This document shows, one piece after another, positions 41,438-50,418 of a stretch of DNA of 57,219 bases. Under the pieces are notes generated by a model. That model was not told the origin of the DNA, did not search any database, and worked only from the letters and a program-made list of their open reading frames with translations. How positions within the stretch are numbered: the first letter of the stretch is position 1; each line of letters begins with the position of its first letter. Position numbers and translations under genes: made by a program. The stretch is from Bradyrhizobium pachyrhizi. GTDB taxonomy: Bacteria > Pseudomonadota > Alphaproteobacteria > Rhizobiales > Xanthobacteraceae. Where the stretch lies: NCBI RefSeq assembly GCF_001189245.1, contig NZ_LFIQ01000124.1, positions 76,533 through 133,751 on the forward strand, written 5' to 3'.

Positions 41438-43066
41438 ATGCTTGGTTTGATGCAAGATTGGCCCTTGCTGTGTCACAAGATTATTGAGCACGCCGCCAAA
41501 TATCACGGTACCCAGGAAGTCGTGACGCGGTCGGTCGAAGGCCCGATTCATCGCACCACCTACGCCCAGATCCATGCCCGCGCCCTGAAGGTCTCGCAGA
41601 GCCTGGAACGCGACGGCATCAAGCTCGGTGACCGCGTCGCCACCATCGCCTGGAACACCTGGCGCCACCTCGAGGTCTGGTACGGCATCATGGGGATCGG
41701 CGCGATCTGCCATACCGTCAATCCGCGCCTGTTTCCGGAACAGATCGCCTGGATCGTCAACCACGCCCAGGACCGCATCGTCATCACCGACCTCACCTTC
41801 GTTCCGGTGCTGGAGAAGATCGCAGGCCAGCTGCCGAGCGTCGAGCGCTACGTGGTGCTGACCGACAAGGCGCACATGCCGCAGACCACGCTGAAGAACG
41901 CGGTCGCCTATGAGGATTGGATCGCGGCATCCGACGGCAAGTTCGAGTGGAAGACCTTCGACGAGAACACCGCGGCGGCGATGTGCTACACCTCCGGCAC
42001 GACGGGCGATCCCAAGGGTGTACTTTATTCGCACCGCTCCAACGTGTTGCACGCGCTGATGGCCAACTCGAAGGACGCGCTCGGCACCTCCGCGTCGGAC
42101 ACAATGCTTCCGGTGGTCCCCTTGTTCCATGCCAACAGCTGGGGCATCGCCTTCTCAGCACCGTCGATGGGCACCAAGCTCGTGATGCCGGGCCCGAAGC
42201 TCGACGGTGCCTCGGTGTACGAGCTGCTGTCGACCGAGAAGGTCACGCACACCGCCGGCGTGCCGACGGTCTGGCTGATGCTGCTGCAATACATGGCCGC
42301 CAACAACGTCAAGCTGCCGGATCTGCAAATGGTGATCTGCGGCGGATCGGCGATGCCGCGCTCGATGATCCAGGCCTTCCTCGACATGGGCAGTCAGGTG
42401 CGCCACGCTTGGGGCATGACCGAGATGAGCCCGCTCGGCACGCTGGCGACGCTGAAGCCGCCGTTCACCGAGCGCACCGGCGAGGAGCGGCTCGACATCC
42501 TGCAGACCCAAGGCTATCCGCCGTTCGGCGTCGAGATGAAGATCACCGACGATGCCGGCAAGGAGCTGCCGTGGGACGGCAAGACCTTCGGCCGTCTCAA
42601 GGTCTCCGGCCCCGCGATCGCCAAGGCCTATTTCCGGGTCGACAGCGACATCCTCGACGATGCCGGCTATTTCGACACCGGCGACGTCTCGACGATGGAC
42701 GAGCACGGCTACATGCGGATCACCGACCGCTCCAAGGACGTGATCAAGTCCGGCGGCGAATGGATCTCCTCGATCGATCTCGAGAACCTCGCGGTCGGCC
42801 ATCCGGCCGTCGCGGAAGCCGCCGTGATCGGCGTCCATCACCCCAAATGGGATGAGCGGCCGCTGCTGATCGTGCAACTCAAACAGGGCCAGAGCGCCAC
42901 GCGCGAGGACATCCTGAAGTTCATGGACGGCAAGATCGCCAAATGGTGGATGCCCGACGACGTCGCCTTCGTCGACGGCATTCCCCACACCGCGACCGGC
43001 AAGATCCTGAAGACGGCGCTGCGCGACCAGTTCAAGGACTACACCTTCCCGACCGCCGCGGCGTAG
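41438..43066 (+). CDS. Fatty-acid/carboxylate-CoA ligase
   Basis: A 542-aa AMP-forming acyl-CoA synthetase. The P-loop motif is YTSGTTGDPKGVLYSH; others are GMTEMSPLG, GYFDTGDVSTMDEHGY, ITDRSKDVIKSGGEWISSID and the C-terminal catalytic Lys in HTATGKILKTALRD. It resembles the group containing DmdB (methylthiopropionate-CoA ligase) and medium-chain ligases; the real substrate is unclear. ATG 41438 is chosen with GAGGAGGGA upstream; a TTG six bases before is also in frame. Confidence 0.92.
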   Translation: MLGLMQDWPLLCHKIIEHAAKYHGTQEVVTRSVEGPIHRTTYAQIHARALKVSQSLERDGIKLGDRVATIAWNTWRHLEVWYGIMGIGAICHTVNPRLFPEQIAWIVNHAQDRIVITDLTFVPVLEKIAGQLPSVERYVVLTDKAHMPQTTLKNAVAYEDWIAASDGKFEWKTFDENTAAAMCYTSGTTGDPKGVLYSHRSNVLHALMANSKDALGTSASDTMLPVVPLFHANSWGIAFSAPSMGTKLVMPGPKLDGASVYELLSTEKVTHTAGVPTVWLMLLQYMAANNVKLPDLQMVICGGSAMPRSMIQAFLDMGSQVRHAWGMTEMSPLGTLATLKPPFTERTGEERLDILQTQGYPPFGVEMKITDDAGKELPWDGKTFGRLKVSGPAIAKAYFRVDSDILDDAGYFDTGDVSTMDEHGYMRITDRSKDVIKSGGEWISSIDLENLAVGHPAVAEAAVIGVHHPKWDERPLLIVQLKQGQSATREDILKFMDGKIAKWWMPDDVAFVDGIPHTATGKILKTALRDQFKDYTFPTAAA

Positions 43067-43353
43067 GCAGGCTCGCATCCTCCCTTATCCTCCCTTGGAG
43101 GGGGGATCGGTTCGCATGAAGCGCAGCGGAATGCGGACCGAGGTGGGGTGACAGTCCCTCCGTTGAGACAGGTGCCCGTGCTGAGGATCACGCCACCGCG
43201 CCGCTCATTTCATTCGCGTCGCCCCTCCCCTCCAGGGGAGGGTGAACAGCACCGCCCAAATCCCTTGAATTCGCCGCAGGTCCGTGGTCTCACACGACTG
43301 ATCGCGGCGGCCGAGGTCGCCTGAGGACATCTCAACCGGCAGATTTTTCGACG

Positions 43354-44211
43354 ATGGCGCGCAGGTTTTCCGCTCCCTACCAGCAGGAGCCCGTGTCCGG
43401 TCTCGCCACCTGGTCGCGCAACCTCGCCATCTTCTCGGTCGTCGCGGTGGTGGTCTCGATCCTGATCGTCCGCTTCGGGTTCCTGGAGGTCAAGCCGGCG
43501 CTGGCGACCTTCTTCGGCGCGCTAGGCCTGGCCGGCCTGTCGATCCTGCTTGGGCTGGCCGCCTTTGCTGCGATCTGGCAGAACGGCACCCGCGGCATGG
43601 GCCGGATCCTGCTCGCGCTCGTGATCGACGCGGCGATCCTCGCCTACCCGGCCTACCTCATCTATCAGTACCGCAAGCTGCCGCGGATCTACGACGTCAC
43701 CACCGACGCGATCGACCCGCCGAAATTCGAGGCGCTGGCGCGGCTGCGCACCGGGGAAGGCACCAATCCTGCCGCCTATGCCGGCCTCTATTCGGCCGAG
43801 CGGCAGCGCGCGGCCTATCCCGATATCGAAACCGTCGAGCTCGAAACCCCGGTCGACCGCGCCTATGAGCTGACGCTGCGGCTGGTGAACCGCCGCAAAT
43901 GGCTCGTCATCGACGCGCGCGCGCCGCAGCCGCCGCGCCGCATCGGCCGCATCGAGGCGGTGGCGCGGACGCCGATCATGGGTTTCCGCGAGGACGTCTC
44001 GATCCGGGTCACGCCTGACGACGAGGACTCCCGCGTCGATATCCGCTCGGCGTCGCGCTATTTCGATACCGATCTCGGCAGCAACGCCGCCCGCGTCAAG
44101 AAGCTGATCGAGGACCTCAACAGCGCGGCCGAGAACGACAATGCCAAGCCGGCGAAGAAGGCGGCTCCTGTCGCGCCAAAGGCACCGCCGGCGAAGACGG
44201 TGAAGAAGTGA
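43354..44211 (+). CDS. DUF1499 membrane protein
   Basis: A 285-aa protein with three hydrophobic segments in the first 115 residues (LAIFSVVAVVVSILIVRFG, GALGLAGLSILLGLAAFAAI, ILLALVIDAAILAYPAYLIY) and a DUF1499 domain at about 115-265 (DVTTDAIDPPKFEALARLR, ELETPVDRAYELTLRLVNRR, GFREDVSIRVTPDDEDSRVD, then IRSASRYFDTDLGSNAARVK). A Lys/Pro/Ala tail follows. The function of DUF1499 is unknown. The 287-base gap before it contains only CTCCC/GGGAG-type repeats. Confidence 0.88.
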   Translation: MARRFSAPYQQEPVSGLATWSRNLAIFSVVAVVVSILIVRFGFLEVKPALATFFGALGLAGLSILLGLAAFAAIWQNGTRGMGRILLALVIDAAILAYPAYLIYQYRKLPRIYDVTTDAIDPPKFEALARLRTGEGTNPAAYAGLYSAERQRAAYPDIETVELETPVDRAYELTLRLVNRRKWLVIDARAPQPPRRIGRIEAVARTPIMGFREDVSIRVTPDDEDSRVDIRSASRYFDTDLGSNAARVKKLIEDLNSAAENDNAKPAKKAAPVAPKAPPAKTVKK

Positions 44212-44220
44212 CGCGGTAGC

Positions 44221-44299
44221 GTCGTTCCGGTTCATCGCGCACGATGAACCCGAAATCTCGAGATTCCGGGTCTGGTGCTTCGCACCATCCCGGAATGAC
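44221..44299. repeat. REP-like element, degenerate copy
   Basis: GTCGTTCCGG at the left and CCGGAATGAC at the right enclose a CTCGAGATTCCGGGT inner arm. It is a worn relative of the copy at 31952-32029, between the ends of convergent genes. Confidence 0.6.
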
Positions 44300-44302
44300 G
44301 AA

Positions 44303-45217
44303 CTAGGCCAATCGGTACGTCCCGCCGATCACCGGATCGCCGTCGGTCGCCACGACGCCGCGCGCGACCAGATCCTCCAGATGCGCCAGCACCGAATAGC
44401 CGGCGGCATTGGCGAGGCGCGGATCGAGCCCGATATAGATCGCCCGCACCATGGTCGGAATGTCGGCCTCGCCCTTGCCGAGACGATGCAGGATCGACGC
44501 CTCGCGCGCCCGGCGATGCCGCGCCAGGAAACGGACGTAGCGCGGGCCCTCCGGAATCTCCGGGCCGTGGCCGGAGAAATACAGCTGCTCGGGCCGCTGC
44601 TCCAGCCGCTCCAGCGAGGCCATGTAATCGATCATCGAGCCGTCCGGCGGCGCCACGATCGAGGTCGACCAGCCCATCACATGATCGCCGACGAAATTGA
44701 TGCTGCGCTCGGCCCAGGCAAACGCCAGATGGTTGGCAGTGTGGCCGGGGGTGGCGACCGCCTCCAGCGCAAAGCCCGCCCCCTCGATGACGTCGCCGTG
44801 CTTGACCTGCACATCGGGCCGGAAATCGCGGTCGGCGCCGGATTCCGGATTGTGCTTCTCGCTCTCGAAGCGCGGGCGCGAGGCGCGGTGCGGTCCCTCG
44901 GCATAGACAGGCGCGCCGGTCGCGGCCTTGATCCGCGGCGTGTTCGGCGAATGATCGCGATGGGTATGGGTGACCAGGATATGCGTCACGGTCTCGCCCT
45001 TGACCGCATCGAGCAGCGCCCTGGCATGCGCCTCGTCGTCGGGACCGGGATCGATGATAGCGACCTTGCCCTCGCCGACGATGTAGCTGACCGTGCCGGT
45101 GAAGGTGAACGGGCTCGGATTGTTGCAGAGGACACGGCGAACGCCGGGGCGGACCCGTTCGACCACGCCGGGCTTCAGCGGAAAATCGCGGTTGAACGGG
45201 ATGTCGTCGTTGTCGGC
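44303..45217 (-). CDS. Metallo-beta-lactamase-fold hydrolase (LACTB2-like)
   Basis: A 304-aa enzyme with the metal motif VTHTHRDHSPN, then ATPGHTANHLAF, FVGDHVMGW and FSGHGPEI. A C-terminal winged-helix-like region (LGKGEADIPTMVRAIYIGLD, SVLAHLEDLVARGVV) matches the LACTB2 group, which includes ribonucleases and thioesterases. The ATG at 45217 begins the family N-terminus with GGAGTG upstream; a GTG at 45232 is also in frame. It lies just downstream of the glutaryl-CoA dehydrogenase gene, separated by a REP-like element. Confidence 0.88.
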   Translation of the reverse strand, partial: ADNDDIPFNRDFPLKPGVVERVRPGVRRVLCNNPSPFTFTGTVSYIVGEGKVAIIDPGPDDEAHARALLDAVKGETVTHILVTHTHRDHSPNTPRIKAATGAPVYAEGPHRASRPRFESEKHNPESGADRDFRPDVQVKHGDVIEGAGFALEAVATPGHTANHLAFAWAERSINFVGDHVMGWSTSIVAPPDGSMIDYMASLERLEQRPEQLYFSGHGPEIPEGPRYVRFLARHRRAREASILHRLGKGEADIPTMVRAIYIGLDPRLANAAGYSVLAHLEDLVARGVVATDGDPVIGGTYRLA

Positions 45218-45238
45218 CATCTGGAATTTCACTCCGAC

Positions 45239-45341
45239 GTCATTCCGGGGCAGCCCGACAGGGCTGAACCTCAGGGGCGCAATTGCGCCTCGGGGAATCT
45301 CGAGCTTCCGGGTCGATGCTGACGCATCGCCCCGGAATGAC
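45239..45341. repeat. REP-like element, GTCATTCCGGGGC family
   Basis: Ends GTCATTCCGGGG and CCCCGGAATGAC are complementary; inner bases contain AATCTCGAGCTTCCGGGT and short pairing blocks. It sits between two leftward genes. Confidence 0.7.
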
Positions 45342-45352
45342 TGTGAAAGGAT

Positions 45353-46567
45353 TTACGAGAACGCCTGGATGCCGGTGATCGCGCGGCCGAGGATCAGCGC
45401 ATGGACGTCGTGCGTGCCCTCATAGGTGTTCACCGTCTCGAGGTTCGCGGCGTGACGCATCACGTGATACTCGATCTGGATGCCGTTGCCGCCGTGCATG
45501 TCGCGCGCCATGCGGGCGATGTCGAGCGACTTGCCGCAATTGTTGCGCTTGACGATGGAGATCATCTCGGGGGCCATCTTGCCCTCGTCCATCAGGCGGC
45601 CGACGCGCAACGAGGCCTGCAGGCCGAGCGCGATCTCGGTCTCCATGTCGGCGAGCTTCTTCTGCACCAGCTGGGTGGCGGCGAGCGGGCGGCCAAACTG
45701 CTTGCGGTCGAGCGTGTATTGCCGCGCGCGATGCATGCAGTCCTCGGCGGCGCCGAGCGCGCCCCAGGAGATGCCGTAGCGGGCGCGATTGAGGCAGCCG
45801 AACGGACCCTTGAGGCCGGAGACGTTGGGCAGCAGCGCGCTTTCCGGCACCACCACATTGTCGAGCACGATCTCGCCGGTGATCGAGGCGCGCAGCGACA
45901 GCTTGCCGCCGACCTTGGGCGCCGACAGGCCCTTCATGCCCTTCTCGAGGATGAAGCCGCGGATCTGGTTGTCGTGCGCCGCCGACTTGGCCCACACCAC
46001 GAACACGTCGGCGATCGGCGCGTTCGAGATCCACATCTTGGCGCCGTTGAGCTTGTAGCCGTCAGCGACCTTCTCCGCGCGGGTCTTCATGCCGCCGGGA
46101 TCGGAACCGGCATCCGGCTCGGTCAGGCCGAAGCAGCCGACCCATTCCCCGGTCGCAAGCTTGGGCAGATATTTCTTGCGCTGGTTTTCGTCGCCATAGG
46201 CGTAGATCGGATACATCACCAGCGACGACTGCACCGAGTTCATCGAGCGATAGCCGCTATCGACACGTTCGATCTCACGCGCCACGAGGCCATAGGCCAC
46301 GTAGCTCGCATTGGCGCAGCCATACTCCTCGGGCAGCGTCACGCCGATCAGGCCGAGCTCGCCCATTTCGTTGAAGATCTCGCGATCGGTTTTCTCTTCC
46401 AGATAGGCCTTGGTGACCCGCGGCAGCAGCTTGTCCTGCGCATAGGCCCGCGCAGTGTCGCGGATCAGGCGCTCGTCTTCGGTGAGCTGCTCGTCGAGCA
46501 GGAACGGATCATCCCACTGGAAGCTGGCGGCAGCCGGCTTGTCCTTGGCCTGGGGGCGCACGCTCAT
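45353..46567 (-). CDS. gcdH: Glutaryl-CoA dehydrogenase
   Basis: A 404-aa FAD enzyme that oxidises and decarboxylates glutaryl-CoA to crotonyl-CoA in lysine and aromatic breakdown. Motifs: CFGLTEPDAGSDPGGMKTRA, GAKMWISNAPIADVFVVWAK, RYGISWGALGAAEDCMHRAR and the catalytic Glu in NTYEGTHDVHALILGRAITG. The RYGISWG and TYEGTHD blocks are typical of this member of the acyl-CoA dehydrogenase family. It uses electron-transferring flavoprotein in the cytoplasm. Start ATG at 46567. Confidence 0.93.
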   Translation of the reverse strand: MSVRPQAKDKPAAASFQWDDPFLLDEQLTEDERLIRDTARAYAQDKLLPRVTKAYLEEKTDREIFNEMGELGLIGVTLPEEYGCANASYVAYGLVAREIERVDSGYRSMNSVQSSLVMYPIYAYGDENQRKKYLPKLATGEWVGCFGLTEPDAGSDPGGMKTRAEKVADGYKLNGAKMWISNAPIADVFVVWAKSAAHDNQIRGFILEKGMKGLSAPKVGGKLSLRASITGEIVLDNVVVPESALLPNVSGLKGPFGCLNRARYGISWGALGAAEDCMHRARQYTLDRKQFGRPLAATQLVQKKLADMETEIALGLQASLRVGRLMDEGKMAPEMISIVKRNNCGKSLDIARMARDMHGGNGIQIEYHVMRHAANLETVNTYEGTHDVHALILGRAITGIQAFS

Positions 46568-46652
46568 GAAACATCCTTTCGCATCGTCTATCGGAAATTG
46601 GCGGATAAATTAAAGCGCTATGCTGCGAAGCGCAATTGGTGATCCTCTCACC

Positions 46653-46691
46653 GTCATTCCGGGGCGCGAACTAGCGCGAACCCGGAATGAC
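46653..46691. repeat. Short REP-like element
   Basis: GTCATTCCGGG and CCCGGAATGAC form the ends of a 39-base hairpin, the shortest member of the family seen at 31952-32029 and 45239-45341. Confidence 0.65.
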
Positions 46692-46696
46692 TAATG

Positions 46697-47773
46697 TCAG
46701 GTCTCCAGCTTCTCGTTCGACACGATCTCGATGCCGAAACCTGACAATCCCTTGTAGTCATGCACCGACGAGGTCAGGTGCCGGATCGAGGTGACGCCGA
46801 GATCACGCAGGATCTGTGCGCCGACGCCGACCTCGCGCCATTGCCTGTGGCGATCGGCCTCCGCCGTCTTCTGCTCGCCAACCGGCTCGACCGGAACACC
46901 GGCGGCACCATCGCGCAGATATACCAGCACGCCGCGGCCGGCGTCCTTGAAGTGCCGCAGCACGGCTTCCATTCGCGCCGGCCCGGTGAACAGGTCTTTC
47001 ACGATGTTCGGCTTGTGCAGCCGCGTCAGCACGTCCCGGCCGTCGCCGATGCCGTTATAGACGAAGGCGGCATGCATGATCTCGTCGAACGGCGAGCGAT
47101 AGGCATAGCCCTGCAGCGGGCCGATCGGGCTTTCGGTGGTGAAGGTCGCGACCCGCTCGATCAGCTTCTCGCGCGCCTGGCGATAGGCGATCATGTCCGC
47201 GATCGTGACATGCTTGAGCTTGTGGGCGGCGGCGAATTTCGCGACCTGCTCGCCCTTCATCACGGTTCCGTCGTCGTTCATCAGCTCGCTGATGACGCCG
47301 ACCGGCGGCAGCCCGGAGAGCCGGCACAGATCGACCGCGGCCTCGGTGTGGCCGGAGCGCAGCAGCACGCCGCCGTCGCGCGCGATCAGCGGGAAGATGT
47401 GACCAGGGCGCGCGAAATCATTGGCGCCGGCATTGGGATTGGCGAGCGCGCGGCAGCAGGAGGCGCGCTCCTCGGCCGAGATGCCGGTGCCGCCATCGGG
47501 CTTGTAGTCGATCGAGACCGTGAAGGCGGTGGTGTGGTTGGACTCGTTGTGCGCCACCATCGGGTCGAGCCGCAGCCGGCGGGCGTCCTCGGTGGTGATC
47601 GGCGCGCAGACGATGCCGGAGGTGTGGCGGATGATGAAGGCCATCTTTTCCGCCGTGCAGAACGACGCCGCAACGATCAGATCGCCCTCGCCTTCCCGGT
47701 CGTCATCGTCGGTGACGACAACGAGTTCACCCTTCGCAAAGGCTTGCAGCACTTCCTGGATCGTATCGGCCAT
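46697..47773 (-). CDS. ribB: 3,4-dihydroxy-2-butanone 4-phosphate synthase with degenerate RibA-like tail
   Basis: A 358-aa protein. Residues 1-205 are RibB: VVVTDDDDREGEGDLIVAAS, DFARPGHIFPLIARDGGVLL, RSGHTEAAVDLCRLSGLPP, GVISELMNDDG. It makes a riboflavin precursor from ribulose 5-phosphate. Residues about 210-350 align with GTP cyclohydrolase II but the zinc Cys cluster is absent (TRLHKPNIVKDLFTGPARME), so that activity is probably lost. ATG at 47773. No FMN riboswitch is seen in the short upstream gap. Confidence 0.93.
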   Translation of the reverse strand: MADTIQEVLQAFAKGELVVVTDDDDREGEGDLIVAASFCTAEKMAFIIRHTSGIVCAPITTEDARRLRLDPMVAHNESNHTTAFTVSIDYKPDGGTGISAEERASCCRALANPNAGANDFARPGHIFPLIARDGGVLLRSGHTEAAVDLCRLSGLPPVGVISELMNDDGTVMKGEQVAKFAAAHKLKHVTIADMIAYRQAREKLIERVATFTTESPIGPLQGYAYRSPFDEIMHAAFVYNGIGDGRDVLTRLHKPNIVKDLFTGPARMEAVLRHFKDAGRGVLVYLRDGAAGVPVEPVGEQKTAEADRHRQWREVGVGAQILRDLGVTSIRHLTSSVHDYKGLSGFGIEIVSNEKLET

Positions 47774-47883
47774 TGTCCTGACATCTCGCTATATGCAGGC
47801 AGTGGATTAGCCGGGTTCCGATGTCAGCGCCAGTATCATTATGCAACCCGCCATGCGTCCGGCAGGGATACCAGGGCGCTTCA

Positions 47884-48008
47884 CCTCTCCCAAAGGGAGA
47901 GGTCGGATTGCATCGCCAGATGCCATCCGGGTGAGGGATTGCGCTCCCTCGTGGGACCTAAGCCCCTCACCCGCGCTCTCAGCGCGACCTCTCCCCGATG
48001 GGGAGAGG
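47884..48008. repeat. CTCTCCC-type hairpin pair
   Basis: Two hairpins, CCTCTCCC-AAA-GGGAGAGG (47884-47902) and CCTCTCCCC-GAT-GGGGAGAGG (47988-48008), bracket 85 bases. The repeat lies between the antiporter and ribB genes. The sequence core is a common rhizobial gap repeat. Confidence 0.65.
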
Positions 48009-48022
48009 TCGAGAAGGCTCGC

Positions 48023-49756
48023 CTACGGCAGCACCTCGCGCCGGTCGCTGAGCTGGGCGTCCAGCTCGGCGCGCTTGTCGTCGAGCAGACCGGCGTCGGC
48101 CGCCTCGATCACGGAGTAAAGCTCGCCGGCGTCGCTGAGCCGGGTCACCGTCACGTAGTCGGCGCCGGCGCCGTAGAGGTCGTCGACGCCGGTCAAGAGG
48201 TCCGCGGTGGCAACGATCCGCGCGGTCGGATTGAGGGCGCGGACGTGGCGCACCAGCTTCTCATTGTCGGCGCCGACCAATAGGAAATCCGGCACGCTCA
48301 GGATGATGATCTCGGCGTTGCCGATGCCGGCATGAACCAGGGTGTCGACATTGCTGATGTCGCCATAGATCACATGCATGCCACGGTCGGACAGCGTGCG
48401 GAATACCAGCGGGTTGAAATCGATGACGCTGATCTGCTCGAGCAGCGACTGGTTCTGCCGCTCGATCTGGCTGATCAGCGCGCTCGCCGCGCGGAAAAAG
48501 CCGAGGATGACGATGCGCCGGATCTCGCCATGTCCGCCCTCGTGCCCGGCCTCGCCGCGGCCCTGGCCTTCCTGGTCGAGGTCGCGCAGCCCGATCCGCT
48601 TCAACGGACCGATCAGGCCGCGCACGATCTGGTCGCTGCGCCCCATCGCGAAGGTCGAGAGCACCGCCAGCACGACGAAGGCGAACGAGGCCGCACTCGC
48701 GGTTTCGGTTCCGATGTGGTTGGCGGCAACGCCGGTCTGGATCACCACCAGCGAGAACTCGGAGATCTGCGCCAGGTTGATCGCCGGCAGCAGACTCGCA
48801 CGCAGGCCCTGCTTCATCAGATAGAGCGGCGTGAACGTCGTGATCAGGCGGCTCGCCACCGTGAAGGCCGCGATGACGAGCGCAAGCCAGATCACCGAGA
48901 GGCCCGGAATCGGGATCGTCATGCCGAGCGCGACAAAGAACAGCGTGATGAAGAAATCCCGCAGCGTCGTGACCTTGGCGGTGACGTCGAGCGCATAGGG
49001 GAAGGTCGAGATCGAGACGCCGGCGACCAGCGAGCCCATCTCGCGCGACAGATGCAGCCGCTCGGCGATCTCGCCGATCAGAAAGCACCAGGCGAGCGCG
49101 CCGAGCAGCACGAGCTCGGGCCGCCGCGCGATCTGGTGGAACAGCCGCGGCAGCACGTAGCGGCTCAGCACCAGCGCGGTCGCGACCAGCACCGCGACGC
49201 GGGCGATCGACAGCAGCACGACGCTGATCTGCAGATTGTCGAGGCTCGGCTGCACCGCCAGGAACAGGATCGCGAAGATGTCCTGCAGAACCAGCACACC
49301 GAGCGTGATGCGGCCCGGCAGCGTATCCAGTTCGCGCTTCTCGTAGAGCACCTTGACGATGATCACGGTCGAGGACAGCGCGCAGGCGACGCAGAGATAG
49401 ATCGCGTCGAACTTGCCGCCGCCGATCGCAAGCCCGATAGCGGCAAAGAACGCCACGCCGATCAGGCAGCCGCCGATCAGCTCGCCTGCACCGGCGAACA
49501 GGATGACCTTGCCGGCACGGATGATCTTCTTGAGGTCGATTTCCAGCCCGATCATGAACAGCATGAAGATCAGGCCGAGCTCGGAGATGACGCTGATCGA
49601 TTCCTGGGACTTGACCCAGCCGATGCCGAATGGACCAATGAAAAAGCCGGCGATAAGGTAGGCCAGTATCAGCGGTTGCCGGGAGAAATGGGCCAGCAGC
49701 CCAATCCCCCAGGCAAACAGAATACAGAGCGTGATATCGGGAATCAGTTCATGCAT
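48023..49756 (-). CDS. KefB/YbaL-type cation:proton antiporter
   Basis: A 577-aa inner-membrane protein of the CPA2 family. About twelve hydrophobic segments fill residues 1-390 (LILAYLIAGFFIGPFGIGWV, LIFMLFMIGLEIDLKKII, VLVLQDIFAILFL); QDIFAI holds the charged residue of the ion path. Residues about 415-540 form a TrkA-N-type regulatory domain (IVILGFFRAASALISQIERQ, IDFNPLVFRTLSDRGMHVIY, GDISN); the dinucleotide motif is atypical (GFFRAAS). It exchanges K+ or Na+ for protons. Confidence 0.92.
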   Translation of the reverse strand: MHELIPDITLCILFAWGIGLLAHFSRQPLILAYLIAGFFIGPFGIGWVKSQESISVISELGLIFMLFMIGLEIDLKKIIRAGKVILFAGAGELIGGCLIGVAFFAAIGLAIGGGKFDAIYLCVACALSSTVIIVKVLYEKRELDTLPGRITLGVLVLQDIFAILFLAVQPSLDNLQISVVLLSIARVAVLVATALVLSRYVLPRLFHQIARRPELVLLGALAWCFLIGEIAERLHLSREMGSLVAGVSISTFPYALDVTAKVTTLRDFFITLFFVALGMTIPIPGLSVIWLALVIAAFTVASRLITTFTPLYLMKQGLRASLLPAINLAQISEFSLVVIQTGVAANHIGTETASAASFAFVVLAVLSTFAMGRSDQIVRGLIGPLKRIGLRDLDQEGQGRGEAGHEGGHGEIRRIVILGFFRAASALISQIERQNQSLLEQISVIDFNPLVFRTLSDRGMHVIYGDISNVDTLVHAGIGNAEIIILSVPDFLLVGADNEKLVRHVRALNPTARIVATADLLTGVDDLYGAGADYVTVTRLSDAGELYSVIEAADAGLLDDKRAELDAQLSDRREVLP

Positions 49757-49797
49757 GCGTCAAAGACTTCCTGTTGCCGCAACCTAGAGGGCCGGGC

Positions 49798-50358
49798 GTG
49801 AGGATCAACCGAGCAATGTGTCACATCCGCGCAGGCGGCATTTTTCTCGCAGTTTTGCTCTGCCTGCTCACCGTGCGCATGTCAGAGGCGCTAGCACAAT
49901 CCTCGGCAGGTATTGAACAAAATTTCGCGAACTCGTTGACGGCGGTGCCATCGGAGGGCCTCACCGCCTCCGGTGCATTCTACGTGCCGGTGTATTCCAG
50001 CGTGTCGATGAGCCAGGGCAAGCTCAGGGCCGATTTTTCGGTGACGCTCAGCGTGCACAACGCTTCCGAGACGAAGCCGCTGGTGCTGAAGCGGATCGCC
50101 TATTTCGACACATCAGGCAAGATGGTGGAGAGCTACCTCAAATCGCCGGTCGCGCTAAAACCGTTTGCGACCGTCGAGGTCGCGATCGCCACGACCGATA
50201 CCCGCGGCGGCACCGGCGCGAATTTCGTGGTCGATTGGGCGGCCGCCGGCGAGATCGCGGAACCGGCGGTCGAGGCCCTGATGGTCGGCAGTGTCGGCGC
50301 AGGGCACTACGCCTTCATCAGCCAGGGCCGGCCGATCCGGCCGGTCGGCAAGAACTAA
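49798..50358 (+). CDS. DUF3124 secreted protein
   Basis: A 186-aa protein with a signal peptide ending near EALAQ. The mature part fits DUF3124: YVPVYSSVSMSQGKLRADFS, VTLSVHNASETKPLVLKRIA, YFDTSGKMVESYLKSPVALK, then TRGGTGANFVVDWAA and VEALMVGSVGAGHYAFISQG. Function unknown. The start is not certain: GTG 49798 follows GAGGG at good spacing; ATG 49816 and a TTG at 49774 are alternatives. It is divergent from the antiporter gene. Confidence 0.85.
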   Translation: MRINRAMCHIRAGGIFLAVLLCLLTVRMSEALAQSSAGIEQNFANSLTAVPSEGLTASGAFYVPVYSSVSMSQGKLRADFSVTLSVHNASETKPLVLKRIAYFDTSGKMVESYLKSPVALKPFATVEVAIATTDTRGGTGANFVVDWAAAGEIAEPAVEALMVGSVGAGHYAFISQGRPIRPVGKN

Positions 50359-50418
50359 CCTCATGGAAAGCCGCTTGCCGCGGCCTTCTCAACGATAACA
50401 ACACGGAGCGAAACATCC

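Noticed and set aside
47774..47883. FMN riboswitch before ribB
   Set aside because: The gap is short and shows none of the conserved FMN aptamer blocks.
46760..49801. Two long plus-strand frames (507 and 489 codons)
   Set aside because: They are antisense to ribB and the antiporter gene and have shadow-type composition.
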